Assembly (NCBI GenBank): GCA_023434265.1
Contig: JAEYTA010000105.1
Location: 1-6,914, forward strand
DNA from: Pseudomonadota bacterium
GTDB taxonomy: Bacteria; Pseudomonadota; Alphaproteobacteria; Caulobacterales; Caulobacteraceae
Direction: 5' to 3'
DNA length: 6,914 nucleotides
Position numbers and translations under genes: made by a program. A model generated the notes under the pieces. It was not told the origin of the DNA. It saw only the letters and a program-made list of their open reading frames with translations, and searched no databases. Of this stretch, positions 1 through 5,518 are shown piece by piece; position 1 is the stretch's first letter, and each line of letters begins with the position of its first letter.

Positions 1-47
1 CATCCTCAGCTTGGAAGGCTGCTGCACTACCATTGTGCTATACCCGC
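1..47 (-). tRNA. tRNA-Gly (anticodon TCC), partial, 3' end outside the window
   Basis: On the minus strand the sequence begins GCGGGTATAGC at position 47, the usual 5' acceptor and start of D arm of bacterial tRNA-Gly. An anticodon loop CTTCCAA follows at 17-11, with anticodon TCC at 15-13. The loop is closed by CAGC/GCTG; the fifth stem pair is G-A, which as I recall is also seen in alphaproteobacterial tRNA-Gly(TCC). The variable loop, T arm and CCA end lie beyond the left edge. It decodes GGA and GGG. It lies 75 nt downstream of tRNA-Tyr on the same strand, so the two are probably one transcript. Many proteobacteria have the order tRNA-Tyr, tRNA-Gly, then tuf, which would put tuf off-window to the left (inference). 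Confidence 0.93.
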
Positions 48-88
48 GCGGAGAATGCGTCGGATCGCTCCTTCGCACCCGGCCTCTT

Positions 89-107
89 CGGAAGTCCGTT
101 CCTTCCG
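89..107 (-). other. Small hairpin in the spacer between tRNA-Tyr and tRNA-Gly
   Basis: CGGAAG (89-94) and CTTCCG (102-107) form a perfect 6-bp stem with a 7-nt loop inside the 75-nt spacer of the tRNA pair. It has no T-run, so it does not look like a terminator. A processing or spacer stem between the tRNAs is possible, but it may be chance in GC-rich DNA. Confidence 0.3.
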
Positions 108-122
108 GCCTTCGCATCGGCG

Positions 123-206
123 TGGTGGGGGAAGCAGGACTCGAACCTGCGAAGCTTACGCAGCGGATTTACAGTCCGCCCCCTTTGCCGCTCGGGACAT
201 TCCCCC
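123..206 (-). tRNA. tRNA-Tyr (anticodon GTA), complete, CCA encoded
   Basis: The minus strand from 206 to 123 folds as a full class II tRNA of 84 nt. It has acceptor GGGGGAA/TTCCCCC, D stem TCCC/GGGG, anticodon stem GCGGA/TCCGC around loop CTGTAAA (anticodon GTA), a 12-nt variable arm, and T arm GCAGG/CCTGC with loop TTCGAGT. The 3' end reads ACCA, so CCA is encoded. The long variable arm is typical of bacterial tRNA-Tyr. It is the first gene of a probable Tyr-Gly transcript running left, away from rlmB. Confidence 0.97.
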
Positions 207-347
207 GCACGCGATGTGAAGACCGACCCGGAACGCCCGAGCGAGCCCTTTCGGTCCCGTTCGAACAAAGGCCTTCGGTCGGGGCACGCGCCGGGTTAGA
301 GGGAGCGCCACGACCGGGAAGCCCTTGGGCCCCAAATCGGAGCGCGC

Positions 348-376
348 CTTATAGTGTCGTCGAAAAGAGAACGCAA
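348..376 (-). promoter_or_regulatory. Probable promoter of the tRNA-Tyr/tRNA-Gly transcript
   Basis: On the minus strand a -35-like TTGCGT (376-371) and a -10-like TATAAG (353-348) are separated by exactly 17 nt. The bases after the -10 are very GC-rich (GGCGCGC), as in the discriminators of stringently controlled stable-RNA promoters. Transcription would start near 341 and give a leader of about 135 nt before tRNA-Tyr, long but removable by RNase processing. The -35 and spacer lie inside the first codons of rlmB, and the -10 ends one base before its GTG. The match is to the general housekeeping-sigma pattern, not to the classical Caulobacter form with a short spacer. Confidence 0.5.
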
Positions 377-1232
377 CGACCGTCAAAGCCCGAAAAAGCC
401 GGGCTTCCGAGGTCGCCCGGACGCCGCGGCGAAGCGCGAGCGAGGGCCCAATCCCGCGCGCCCGGCGGCGGCTGATTCCGCCCCGCGCGGGCCGCGTCCG
501 AAGAGCGACGCCGACCACTGGCTGTGGGGCCGCCACCCGGTGCTGGCGGCGCTGGCCAACCCGGCGCGCAAGGGCATGGGCCGGCTGCTGGCCACGCCGG
601 AGCGCGCCGCCGAGATCGAGGGCGACCGGCTGGCCCCGCACGGGCACCGCGTCGAGACCGTGGACGCCGCGACCCTGTCGCGGATGCTGCCGGCCGGCGC
701 CGTGCACCAGGGCCTGGCCTTCAAGGTCGCCCCGCTGGAGGGCGTCGCGCTGGAGGACGTGGCCGAGCCGGCGGGCGGCGTCATCGTCATGCTCGACCAG
801 CTGACCGACCCGCAGAACGTCGGCGCCATCTTCCGTTCGGCCCTGGCCTTCGGCGCGCGCGGGATCGTGGTGCAGGACCGGCATTCGCCGGCGCTGGCGG
901 GGGCGCTGGCCAAGGCGGCGGCGGGGGCGACCGAGCGGCTGCCCTGCGTGCGGGCGACCAATCTCAGCCGCGCGCTGGAACGGCTGGCCGACCTCGGGTG
1001 GCGGGCGGTCGGGCTGGACGGTTCGGCCGAACGGACGCTAGAGCAGGCGCTGGACGGATCCCCGACCGTGCTGGTGATGGGGTCCGAGGGCGACGGACTG
1101 CGCCGGCTGGTGGCGGAACACTGCGACGAACTGGCCCGCATCCCCATGCCCGGCGGATTCGAGAGCCTCAACGTGTCCAACGCCGCGGCCATCGCGCTGT
1201 ATGAATCCACGCGGGCGCGGAACGGAACCTGA
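354..1232 (+). CDS. rlmB: 23S rRNA (guanosine-2'-O-)-methyltransferase RlmB, SpoU/TrmH family
   Basis: This 292-residue protein is a SPOUT-class SAM-dependent methyltransferase. RlmB methylates the 2'-OH of G2251 in the peptidyl-transferase P loop of 23S rRNA, in the cytoplasm. Residues 1-52 are a basic, Pro/Arg-rich, probably disordered tail that makes it longer than E. coli RlmB (about 243 residues). Residues 56-126 are the substrate-binding domain (WLWGRHPVLAAL, then HQGLAFKV). The SpoU domain follows with motif 1 DPQNVGAIFR (152-161, conserved Asn155 and catalytic-type Arg161), motif 2 VMGSEGDGL (241-249) and motif 3 IPMPGGFESLNVSNA (263-277), which form the trefoil-knot cofactor site. 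The start is GTG at 354: it is the only standard start codon between the in-frame stop at 297-299 and the conserved WLWGRH segment. There is no clear Shine-Dalgarno. A paralogous TrmH-like specificity cannot be excluded, but RlmB is the best fit. Confidence 0.93.
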   Translation: MSSKRERNDRQSPKKPGFRGRPDAAAKRERGPNPARPAAADSAPRGPRPKSDADHWLWGRHPVLAALANPARKGMGRLLATPERAAEIEGDRLAPHGHRVETVDAATLSRMLPAGAVHQGLAFKVAPLEGVALEDVAEPAGGVIVMLDQLTDPQNVGAIFRSALAFGARGIVVQDRHSPALAGALAKAAAGATERLPCVRATNLSRALERLADLGWRAVGLDGSAERTLEQALDGSPTVLVMGSEGDGLRRLVAEHCDELARIPMPGGFESLNVSNAAAIALYESTRARNGT

Positions 1233-1241
1233 TCCCGTTCC
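1219..1241 (+). other. Weak stem-loop across the rlmB stop codon
   Basis: GGAACGG (1219-1225) pairs with CCGTTCC (1235-1241) around a 9-nt loop that contains the TGA stop. No U-run follows, so it is not a standard intrinsic terminator. At most it is a weak end-of-gene structure, and rlmB-terC read-through is possible. Confidence 0.3.
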
Positions 1242-1248
1242 CGGCCGC

Positions 1249-1284
1249 TTGCCGAACCGCCCCTCCCTGCCCTAGACGCCGGCC
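1249..1284 (+). promoter_or_regulatory. Candidate leaderless promoter of terC
   Basis: CCCTAGAC at 1270-1277 ends exactly 7 nt before the terC ATG (1285), so transcription would begin at or next to the A of the start codon. This resembles the Caulobacter-type -10 element (GCTANAWC). A -35-like TTGCCG lies at 1249-1254. The same CCCTARAC-N7-ATG arrangement occurs before mccB. There is no Shine-Dalgarno in the 52-nt gap after rlmB, which fits leaderless translation. The gap is too short for a yybP-ykoY manganese riboswitch, which precedes some terC-like genes. Confidence 0.42.
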
Positions 1285-2139
1285 ATGGAATTCCTGAGCT
1301 CTCCCGAACTCGCCTCGCAGCTGGCCGCCCTCGGCCAGGTGCTGATGATCGACCTGGTGCTTGCCGGCGACAACGCCGTCGCCGTCGGCCTCGCCGCCGC
1401 CGCCCTGCCGCAGGAGCAGCGCCGCAAGGCCATCCTCGTCGGCCTCGCCGCCGCCGTGGTGCTGCGCATCGGCTTCGCCCTGATCACGGTGCAGCTGCTG
1501 GCCATCGTCGGCCTGCTGCTGGCCGGCGGCCTGCTGCTGCTGTGGGTGTGCTGGAAGATGTGGCGCGAGCTGCGCGAGCAGGCCACTCACGACCAGGCCG
1601 AGGCCGAGCACGAACTGGAGCTGGCCCTGGCCATCGAGCACGGCAAGGGGCCGTCGCCGGAGGAGCTGGGCCTGAAGCGGAAGACCTTCGGCGCCGCCCT
1701 GCTGCAGATCATGATCGCCGACGTGACGATGTCGCTGGACAATGTGCTGGCCGTGGCCGGCGCGGCCCACGAGCACCCGTGGATCATGGTCTTCGGCCTG
1801 GTGCTGTCCATCGCCCTGATGGGCGTGGCGGCGACCTTCATCGCCAGGATCCTCAACAAGTACCGCTGGATCGGTTACGTCGGCCTGGTCATCGTTCTCT
1901 ACGTCGCCCTGCACATGGTCTGGGACGGGGCCCGCTCGGTGATCGTGCGCACCGGCAATATGGAGGCGTTCAACACCTCGGCCCCGGCCTTCCTCGACAT
2001 CGGCGAGGAGGAGGCGGCGCATCACCTGAAGGGCACGCGCGGCGAGGAAGACAGCGCGACGCCGGCGCACGGGACGCCCGCGGCGGAAACCCCGCCGCCG
2101 ACGCAGCCGGTTCCGGAGCCCGCCCCGGCGACAAGCTGA
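1285..2139 (+). CDS. TerC/YjbE-family integral membrane protein, probable metal-ion transporter
   Basis: The 284-residue protein belongs to the TerC superfamily, whose members export Mn2+ or related metals or help metallate exported proteins. It sits in the inner membrane. The family signature appears twice, as expected for two repeated halves: DLVLAGDNAVAV (23-34, with Asp29 and Asn30) and DVTMSLDNVLAVAG (146-159, with Asp152 and Asn153); the paired Asp/Asn positions are the likely ion-binding residues. Hydrophobic helices run at roughly 12-38, 48-67, 69-92, 136-160, 166-188 and 196-218. Residues 93-132 are a charged cytoplasmic loop, Glu-rich at 105-118. Residues 233-284 are a soluble tail, first acidic (GEEEA), then Pro/Ala/Thr-rich and probably disordered. 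It starts 52 nt after rlmB and ends just before a strong terminator. The metal is not visible from sequence; family membership is clear. Confidence 0.9.
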   Translation: MEFLSSPELASQLAALGQVLMIDLVLAGDNAVAVGLAAAALPQEQRRKAILVGLAAAVVLRIGFALITVQLLAIVGLLLAGGLLLLWVCWKMWRELREQATHDQAEAEHELELALAIEHGKGPSPEELGLKRKTFGAALLQIMIADVTMSLDNVLAVAGAAHEHPWIMVFGLVLSIALMGVAATFIARILNKYRWIGYVGLVIVLYVALHMVWDGARSVIVRTGNMEAFNTSAPAFLDIGEEEAAHHLKGTRGEEDSATPAHGTPAAETPPPTQPVPEPAPATS

Positions 2140-2146
2140 TGTGAAG

Positions 2147-2175
2147 AAGGCCCGGAGCACGCTCCGGGCCTTTTT
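2147..2175 (+). terminator. Intrinsic terminator between terC and metG, probably bidirectional
   Basis: GGCCCGGAG and CTCCGGGCC form a perfect 9-bp stem with loop CACG (2158-2161), extended by AA/TT to 11 bp and followed by TTTTT (2171-2175). It begins 8 nt after the terC stop. Read from the other strand the hairpin lies 23 nt past the metG stop and is followed by TTCTTC, a weaker U-tract, so it probably also ends metG transcription. Confidence 0.9.
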
Positions 2176-2197
2176 CGTCTGTCGGGTCCCGGCCGGA

Positions 2198-3904
2198 TCA
2201 GCCCTCCGCGCCGCCGAACCGCTCCGACCACTCCGCCACCTGGGCGTCCTCGATCTTGGTGAACAGCACGCCCTGCGCCGCCACGGCCTGGCCGCGCGGC
2301 AGGGCGTCGAGCAGGGGGTCGCCGACGGTCGGCCACGACAGGTCGGTCGCCCCGACCGAGGCTGCGATCTTCCCGGCCGAGAACGGCATCACGGGCGCCG
2401 CCAGCCGGGCGAACAGGGCCACCAGATTCAGGCCGGTCCGCACCCCGACCGCGGCCCTCGGAACATCCGTTTTGAAGGCGGTCCACGGGGCCGCCTCCTG
2501 GAGGTATTCGTTGCCCAGCACCCAGACGGCGCGCAGGGCCTGGCAGGCCTTGCGGAACTCCATGGCCTCGAAGGCCGCCGTCGCCTCGGCGACGCCGGCG
2601 GCGACGTCGGCAGCGAGCTTCTCCTCCAGCGGGCCTGGCTCGCCGCCATCCGGCACGACGCCCTCGAACTTCGACTCCGCGAACTTGACGATGCGGTTGA
2701 CGAAGTTGCCCAGAACGTCGGCCAGATCCTTGTTGGTCGAGGCCTGGAAATCCTCCCAGGTGAAGGCCGAGTCGGAGTGTTCCGGCCCGTAGGCGGTCAG
2801 CCGCCAGCGCCAGTAGTCGGCCGGCAGCAGCTCCAGCGCCTGGTCCATGAACACGCCGCGCTTCTGGCTGGTCGAGAATTTGCCGCCGTACCAGTTCAGC
2901 CAGTTGAAGGCCTTCAGCTGGTCGACCGTCTTCCACGGCTCGCCCGAGCCGAGGATGGTGGCCGGGAAGCTGACGGTGTGGAAGGCGACGTTGTCCTTGC
3001 CCATGAACTGGACGTAGCGGACGTCGTCGGCGCCCTCGTCGGTGCGCCACCAGTCGCGCCAAGTGGCGCCGGTCGCCTCGGCCCACTCCTCGGTGGCGCC
3101 GATGTATTCGATCGGGGCGTCGAACCAGACGTAGAAGACCTTGCCTTCCAGCCCCGGGCGCGGCCCGCCGTCGGCGCCGACCACCGGCACGCCCCATTTC
3201 AGGTCACGGGTGATGCCGCGGTCGATCAACCCCTCGTCGAGGTGCTTGAGGGCGATGGAGCGGGCCAGCGTCTGCCAGCCCTCGCGGCTGTCGATCCACG
3301 CCCGGATGCGGTCGGCCAGTTTCGTCTGCAGCAGGTACAGGTGGCGGGTGTCGCGGACCTCGAGATTGCGGCTGCCCGAGACGGCCGACCAGGGGTCGAT
3401 CAGATCGGTCGGGTCCAGCAGCCGGCCGCAGTTGTCGCACTGGTCGCCGCGCGCGCCGACGTGGGCGCAGTGCGGGCAGGTGCCCTCGACGTAGCGGTCG
3501 GGCAGGAAGCGGCCGTCGTCGACCGAATAGATCATCCGGTCGACCCGCTCCTCGATCAGGCCGTTGTCCTCCAGCACCCGGGCGAAATGCTGGGTCAGGC
3601 GGTGGTTGGGCGCGTTCGACGAGCGGCCGAACCAGTCGTAGCTCAGGCCGAAGGCCTCGCCGGCCTTCTTCTGGATCTCGTGCTGCTCGTCGCAATAGGT
3701 CCGCACGTCCTGACCGGCGGCCGCGGCGGCCAGCTCGGCCGGGGTGCCGTGCTCGTCGGTGGCGCAGATGTAGAGCACCTCGTGCCCTTGGGCGCGCTTG
3801 AACCGCGCCCACACGTCGGCCGGCAGCATCGAGCCCGCCAGATTGCCCAGGTGCTTGATGCCGTTGATGTACGGCAGGGCCGAGGTGATCAGGATGCGGG
3901 ACAT
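2198..3904 (-). CDS. metG: Methionine--tRNA ligase (methionyl-tRNA synthetase)
   Basis: The 568-residue class I aminoacyl-tRNA synthetase joins methionine to tRNA-Met using ATP, in the cytoplasm. The N-terminus MSRILITSALPYINGIKHLG is the typical start. The HIGH-equivalent motif is HLGN (18-21), and ATDEHGTP (48-55) is the conserved active-site strand. The connective domain carries a zinc knuckle with CPHC (143-146) and CDNC (156-159). YVWFDAPIEYIGA (258-270) and GKDN (302-305) belong to the catalytic core, and the KMSKS-equivalent loop is KFSTS (342-346). From about residue 390 the protein is an alpha-helical anticodon-binding domain. It ends without the EMAP/Trbp111-like C-terminal domain of E. 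coli MetG (677 residues), as is usual in many alphaproteobacteria. The start is ATG at 3904, with no Shine-Dalgarno: the leader is CCTCC preceded by AGCCCCT repeats. It lies 138 nt downstream of the MATE gene on the same strand, so co-transcription is possible. Confidence 0.97.
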   Translation of the reverse strand: MSRILITSALPYINGIKHLGNLAGSMLPADVWARFKRAQGHEVLYICATDEHGTPAELAAAAAGQDVRTYCDEQHEIQKKAGEAFGLSYDWFGRSSNAPNHRLTQHFARVLEDNGLIEERVDRMIYSVDDGRFLPDRYVEGTCPHCAHVGARGDQCDNCGRLLDPTDLIDPWSAVSGSRNLEVRDTRHLYLLQTKLADRIRAWIDSREGWQTLARSIALKHLDEGLIDRGITRDLKWGVPVVGADGGPRPGLEGKVFYVWFDAPIEYIGATEEWAEATGATWRDWWRTDEGADDVRYVQFMGKDNVAFHTVSFPATILGSGEPWKTVDQLKAFNWLNWYGGKFSTSQKRGVFMDQALELLPADYWRWRLTAYGPEHSDSAFTWEDFQASTNKDLADVLGNFVNRIVKFAESKFEGVVPDGGEPGPLEEKLAADVAAGVAEATAAFEAMEFRKACQALRAVWVLGNEYLQEAAPWTAFKTDVPRAAVGVRTGLNLVALFARLAAPVMPFSAGKIAASVGATDLSWPTVGDPLLDALPRGQAVAAQGVLFTKIEDAQVAEWSERFGGAEG

Positions 3905-3911
3905 GGAGGCC

Positions 3912-3970
3912 AGGGGCTAGGGGCTAGGGGCTAGGGGCTAGGGGCTAGGGCTAGGGCTAGGGCTAGGGCT
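3912..3970 (+). repeat. Telomere-like tandem array, (AGGGGCT)5 (AGGGCT)4
   Basis: Five exact heptamers AGGGGCT (3912-3946) are followed without a break by four exact hexamers AGGGCT (3947-3970), 59 nt in all. The plus strand carries nine G-runs of three or four separated by CTA loops, which fits the classical G-quadruplex pattern. The minus strand, and hence a metG transcript, carries AGCCCT and AGCCCCT, able in principle to form an i-motif in DNA. The array ends 8 nt from the metG start codon. Perfect short units suggest recent expansion by slippage. Confidence 0.95.
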
Positions 3971-4023
3971 TAGTGGCGGGCGTTGACCAGTATCGCAACC
4001 CCGCCACCTCTCGGCCCATCCAT
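3970..4023 (-). CDS. Possible 17-codon leader ORF upstream of metG (doubtful)
   Basis: ATG at 4023 opens MDGPRGGGVAILVNARH and stops at TAA (3972-3970), exactly where the AGCCCT array begins. AGGGA lies about 9 nt before the ATG and could act as a Shine-Dalgarno. A second overlapping frame from ATG 4019 gives MGREVAGLRYWSTPATKP with its stop inside the array at 3963. Both span the central hairpin. No Met- or regulation-related codon bias is visible, so either may be a chance product of the palindromic repeat. I list it because a translated leader in front of metG could influence the hairpin. Confidence 0.12.
   Translation of the reverse strand: MDGPRGGGVAILVNARH
3973..4007 (-). other. Hairpin in the centre of the MATE-metG element
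   Basis: GTGGCGGG (3973-3980) pairs with CCCGCCAC (4000-4007). After one bulged C at 3981, GTTG (3982-3985) pairs with CAAC (3996-3999), leaving a 10-nt loop ACCAGTATCG. This gives 12 bp in total, clearly above chance. On the minus strand it is followed by TAAGCCCT, not a U-run, so it is not a normal intrinsic terminator. If MATE and metG are co-transcribed it sits in the metG leader. Confidence 0.6.
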
Positions 4024-4030
4024 CTCTTAC

Positions 4031-4065
4031 TTTCCCTGACCCCTAATCCCTAGACCCTGGCCCCT
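4031..4065 (-). repeat. Degenerate AGGGNNN heptamer array overlapping the 3' end of the MATE gene
   Basis: Read on the minus strand from 4065 the units are AGGGGCC, AGGGTCT, AGGGATT, AGGGGTC and AGGGAAA: five in strict 7-nt phase, each starting AGGG. The array is inverted relative to the AGGGGCT array at 3912-3946 and has the same number of units. The MATE stop codon TAG (4045-4043) lies across the third and fourth units. Confidence 0.75.
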
Positions 4066-5404
4066 GGCCGGGCAGCCGGCGCGCCACCCGCACGAACCGC
4101 CCGGTCAGCAGCGTCGCGGAGACCAGGCTGGCGATGATCACCGCCCAGACCAGGCCGTCGACCCCGATCTCATGCGCCGCCCACCAGCCCAGCGGCATCA
4201 TGATCGCCGTGTACGCGACGAAGTGCAGGAGGGTCGGCCACCACACGTCGCCGGCGGCGCGGTTGGCCGAGGCGGCGACCACCTGGATGGCGTCGGCGAC
4301 GAAGAACAGGGTCGCCAGCACCAGGGCCGGAATGACCACAGCCAGCAACTCCGGGTCGCGGTTGTAGGCCGCCGCCAGCCACGGCGCCGTCGGCCAGACC
4401 AGCAGGGCGATCAGCGTCGCCAGCGCGGTGACCACGCCGATCCCGACGAGGCCCGCGCGCAGCACGCCGCGCCCGTCTCCGGCCCCGTAGGCGCGGCCGA
4501 CCAGCACCGCCGTCGCCGCCGACAGGCCCATCGGCACCATGAAGACGATGGCCGAAATGTTCAGCACGATGGTCCAGGCCGAGGTCTCGATGGCCCCCAG
4601 CTGGCCGGCGATGAAGGTCATGGCCGCGAAGGCCCCGACCTCGATGAAGTAGGAGCTGCCGGCGCCGTAGCCGACCTTGCGCTGCTCGCGCTCGACAGCG
4701 CGGTCGCGCCTCGGCCGGTCGAACACGCCCAGCGCCCGCGCCTCGGGCAAACGGACGATGTACCAGACCAGAAATACCGCCAGCGACAGCCGGGCGAAGA
4801 AGGTCGCCCAGGCCGAGGCCGCCGCACCCGACCAGCCGATGCCGAGCAGGTCGGGCACCAGCAGCAGGTTGAGCGCCAGGTTGACGCCGTTGGCCACCCA
4901 CATGGCCCACATTCCCGCCTTGGGCCGGTGCAGGGCCTCGAGGAAGAATTGCGCGGCCACGGAGACCAGATAGGCCGGCATCGACAGGGCGAAGATCAGC
5001 AATGGGCCCGACGCGCCCTCGGCCAGCCCCGGCGCGAGATTGGCGTGGCGCAGCGCCCACGGGCCGATCAGGATCAGGCCGATGGTGGAGACGACGCCGA
5101 TCTGCAGGGCGTAGACGACCCCGCGCCGGAACACCGCGCCGACGTCGTGGGTGCGCCCCTCGCCCAGCATGCGGGCGGTCATCACCTGCACCCCCATCAT
5201 CAGGCCGACGGCGGTGGTGACGAGGATGGCGGTCGGCGCCCAGGCCAGGGCGTGGAAGGCCAGCTGCTCGGCCGAGAAATTTCCGACCACGATGGCGTCG
5301 GTCAGCCCCATGGTCATGATGCCGATGCGCGCCAGCACCACCGGCCACGCGAGGTGCAGCAGGTCCTTCAGGGTGACGCGGGTGGCGGGGCTGAGCGTGA
5401 ACAT
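4043..5404 (-). CDS. MATE-family multidrug/cation antiporter (NorM-like)
   Basis: The 453-residue inner-membrane protein is a MATE efflux transporter, which exports drugs or other cationic compounds in exchange for Na+ or H+. About twelve hydrophobic helices are visible in two halves, at roughly 17-41, 50-75, 93-117, 132-157, 161-184, 190-218, then 247-270, 276-304, 315-338, 352-379, 388-410 and 414-438, with a charged linker at 222-245 (FDRPRRDRAVEREQRK). The acidic residues important in Vibrio cholerae NorM have counterparts at the same numbers: Asp36 (GLTDAIVVG), Glu255 (SYFIEVGAF) and Asp371 (FFVADAIQ). The start is ATG at 5404, which gives the usual short N-terminal tail before helix 1; no clear Shine-Dalgarno precedes it. 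The last eight residues (GQGPGSRD, 446-453) and the stop are encoded by the adjacent G-run repeat element. Substrate and coupling ion cannot be read from the sequence. Confidence 0.92.
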   Translation of the reverse strand: MFTLSPATRVTLKDLLHLAWPVVLARIGIMTMGLTDAIVVGNFSAEQLAFHALAWAPTAILVTTAVGLMMGVQVMTARMLGEGRTHDVGAVFRRGVVYALQIGVVSTIGLILIGPWALRHANLAPGLAEGASGPLLIFALSMPAYLVSVAAQFFLEALHRPKAGMWAMWVANGVNLALNLLLVPDLLGIGWSGAAASAWATFFARLSLAVFLVWYIVRLPEARALGVFDRPRRDRAVEREQRKVGYGAGSSYFIEVGAFAAMTFIAGQLGAIETSAWTIVLNISAIVFMVPMGLSAATAVLVGRAYGAGDGRGVLRAGLVGIGVVTALATLIALLVWPTAPWLAAAYNRDPELLAVVIPALVLATLFFVADAIQVVAASANRAAGDVWWPTLLHFVAYTAIMMPLGWWAAHEIGVDGLVWAVIIASLVSATLLTGRFVRVARRLPGQGPGSRD

Positions 5405-5518
5405 GGGCCGCGCGACAGGCCACGCCGCGCGAGCGGGGTCAACCGGATTTCGGCGGAGGCGACATAAGCCGACCTTCTGGGCTTTGACGTCCAGCGGCGT
5501 GGCGTTTCCGGCCGTGCT

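Larger units (their letters stand above)
3908..4069. repeat. 162-bp palindromic element with 10-bp terminal inverted repeats and G-run heptamer arms
   Basis: The element is bounded by a perfect inverted repeat GGCCAGGGGC (3908-3917) and GCCCCTGGCC (4060-4069). Inside each end lies an arm of five 7-nt units: perfect AGGGGCT x5 on the plus strand (3912-3946) and degenerate AGGGNNN x5 on the minus strand (4065-4031). Aligned as an inverted repeat the arms agree at about 26 of 35 positions. Between them are four AGGGCT hexamers and a separate hairpin (3973-4007). It fills the MATE-metG gap, overlapping the last eight MATE codons and stopping 3 nt short of the metG ATG. No coding gene of normal size lies inside. 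It could be a dispersed chromosomal repeat or a structured RNA leader; copy number in the genome is unknown. Confidence 0.6.

Noticed and set aside
156..884. 242-codon minus-strand frame over tRNA-Tyr and the 5' part of rlmB
   Set aside because: It overlaps a complete tRNA gene and the rlmB reading frame and shows no recognisable protein features.
2141..3934. Long open frame of 597 codons on the plus strand opposite metG
   Set aside because: It is a mirror of metG in GC-rich DNA. The metG frame carries all class I synthetase motifs, whereas this translation is compositionally odd with no recognisable domain, and it overlaps the terminator at its start.
3973..4007. Hairpin as the intrinsic terminator of the MATE gene
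   Set aside because: On the minus strand it is followed by TAAGCCCT and C-rich repeats, with no U-tract.
3912..4065. Possible CRISPR array or bacterial telomere
   Set aside because: The units are 6-7 nt and contiguous, with no spacers of CRISPR length, and the array is internal between housekeeping genes rather than at a replicon end.
5484..5490. TTGACGT as a -35 for mccB
   Set aside because: No acceptable -10 follows at 10-18 nt, and the site is about 270 nt from the ATG with the palindrome in between.
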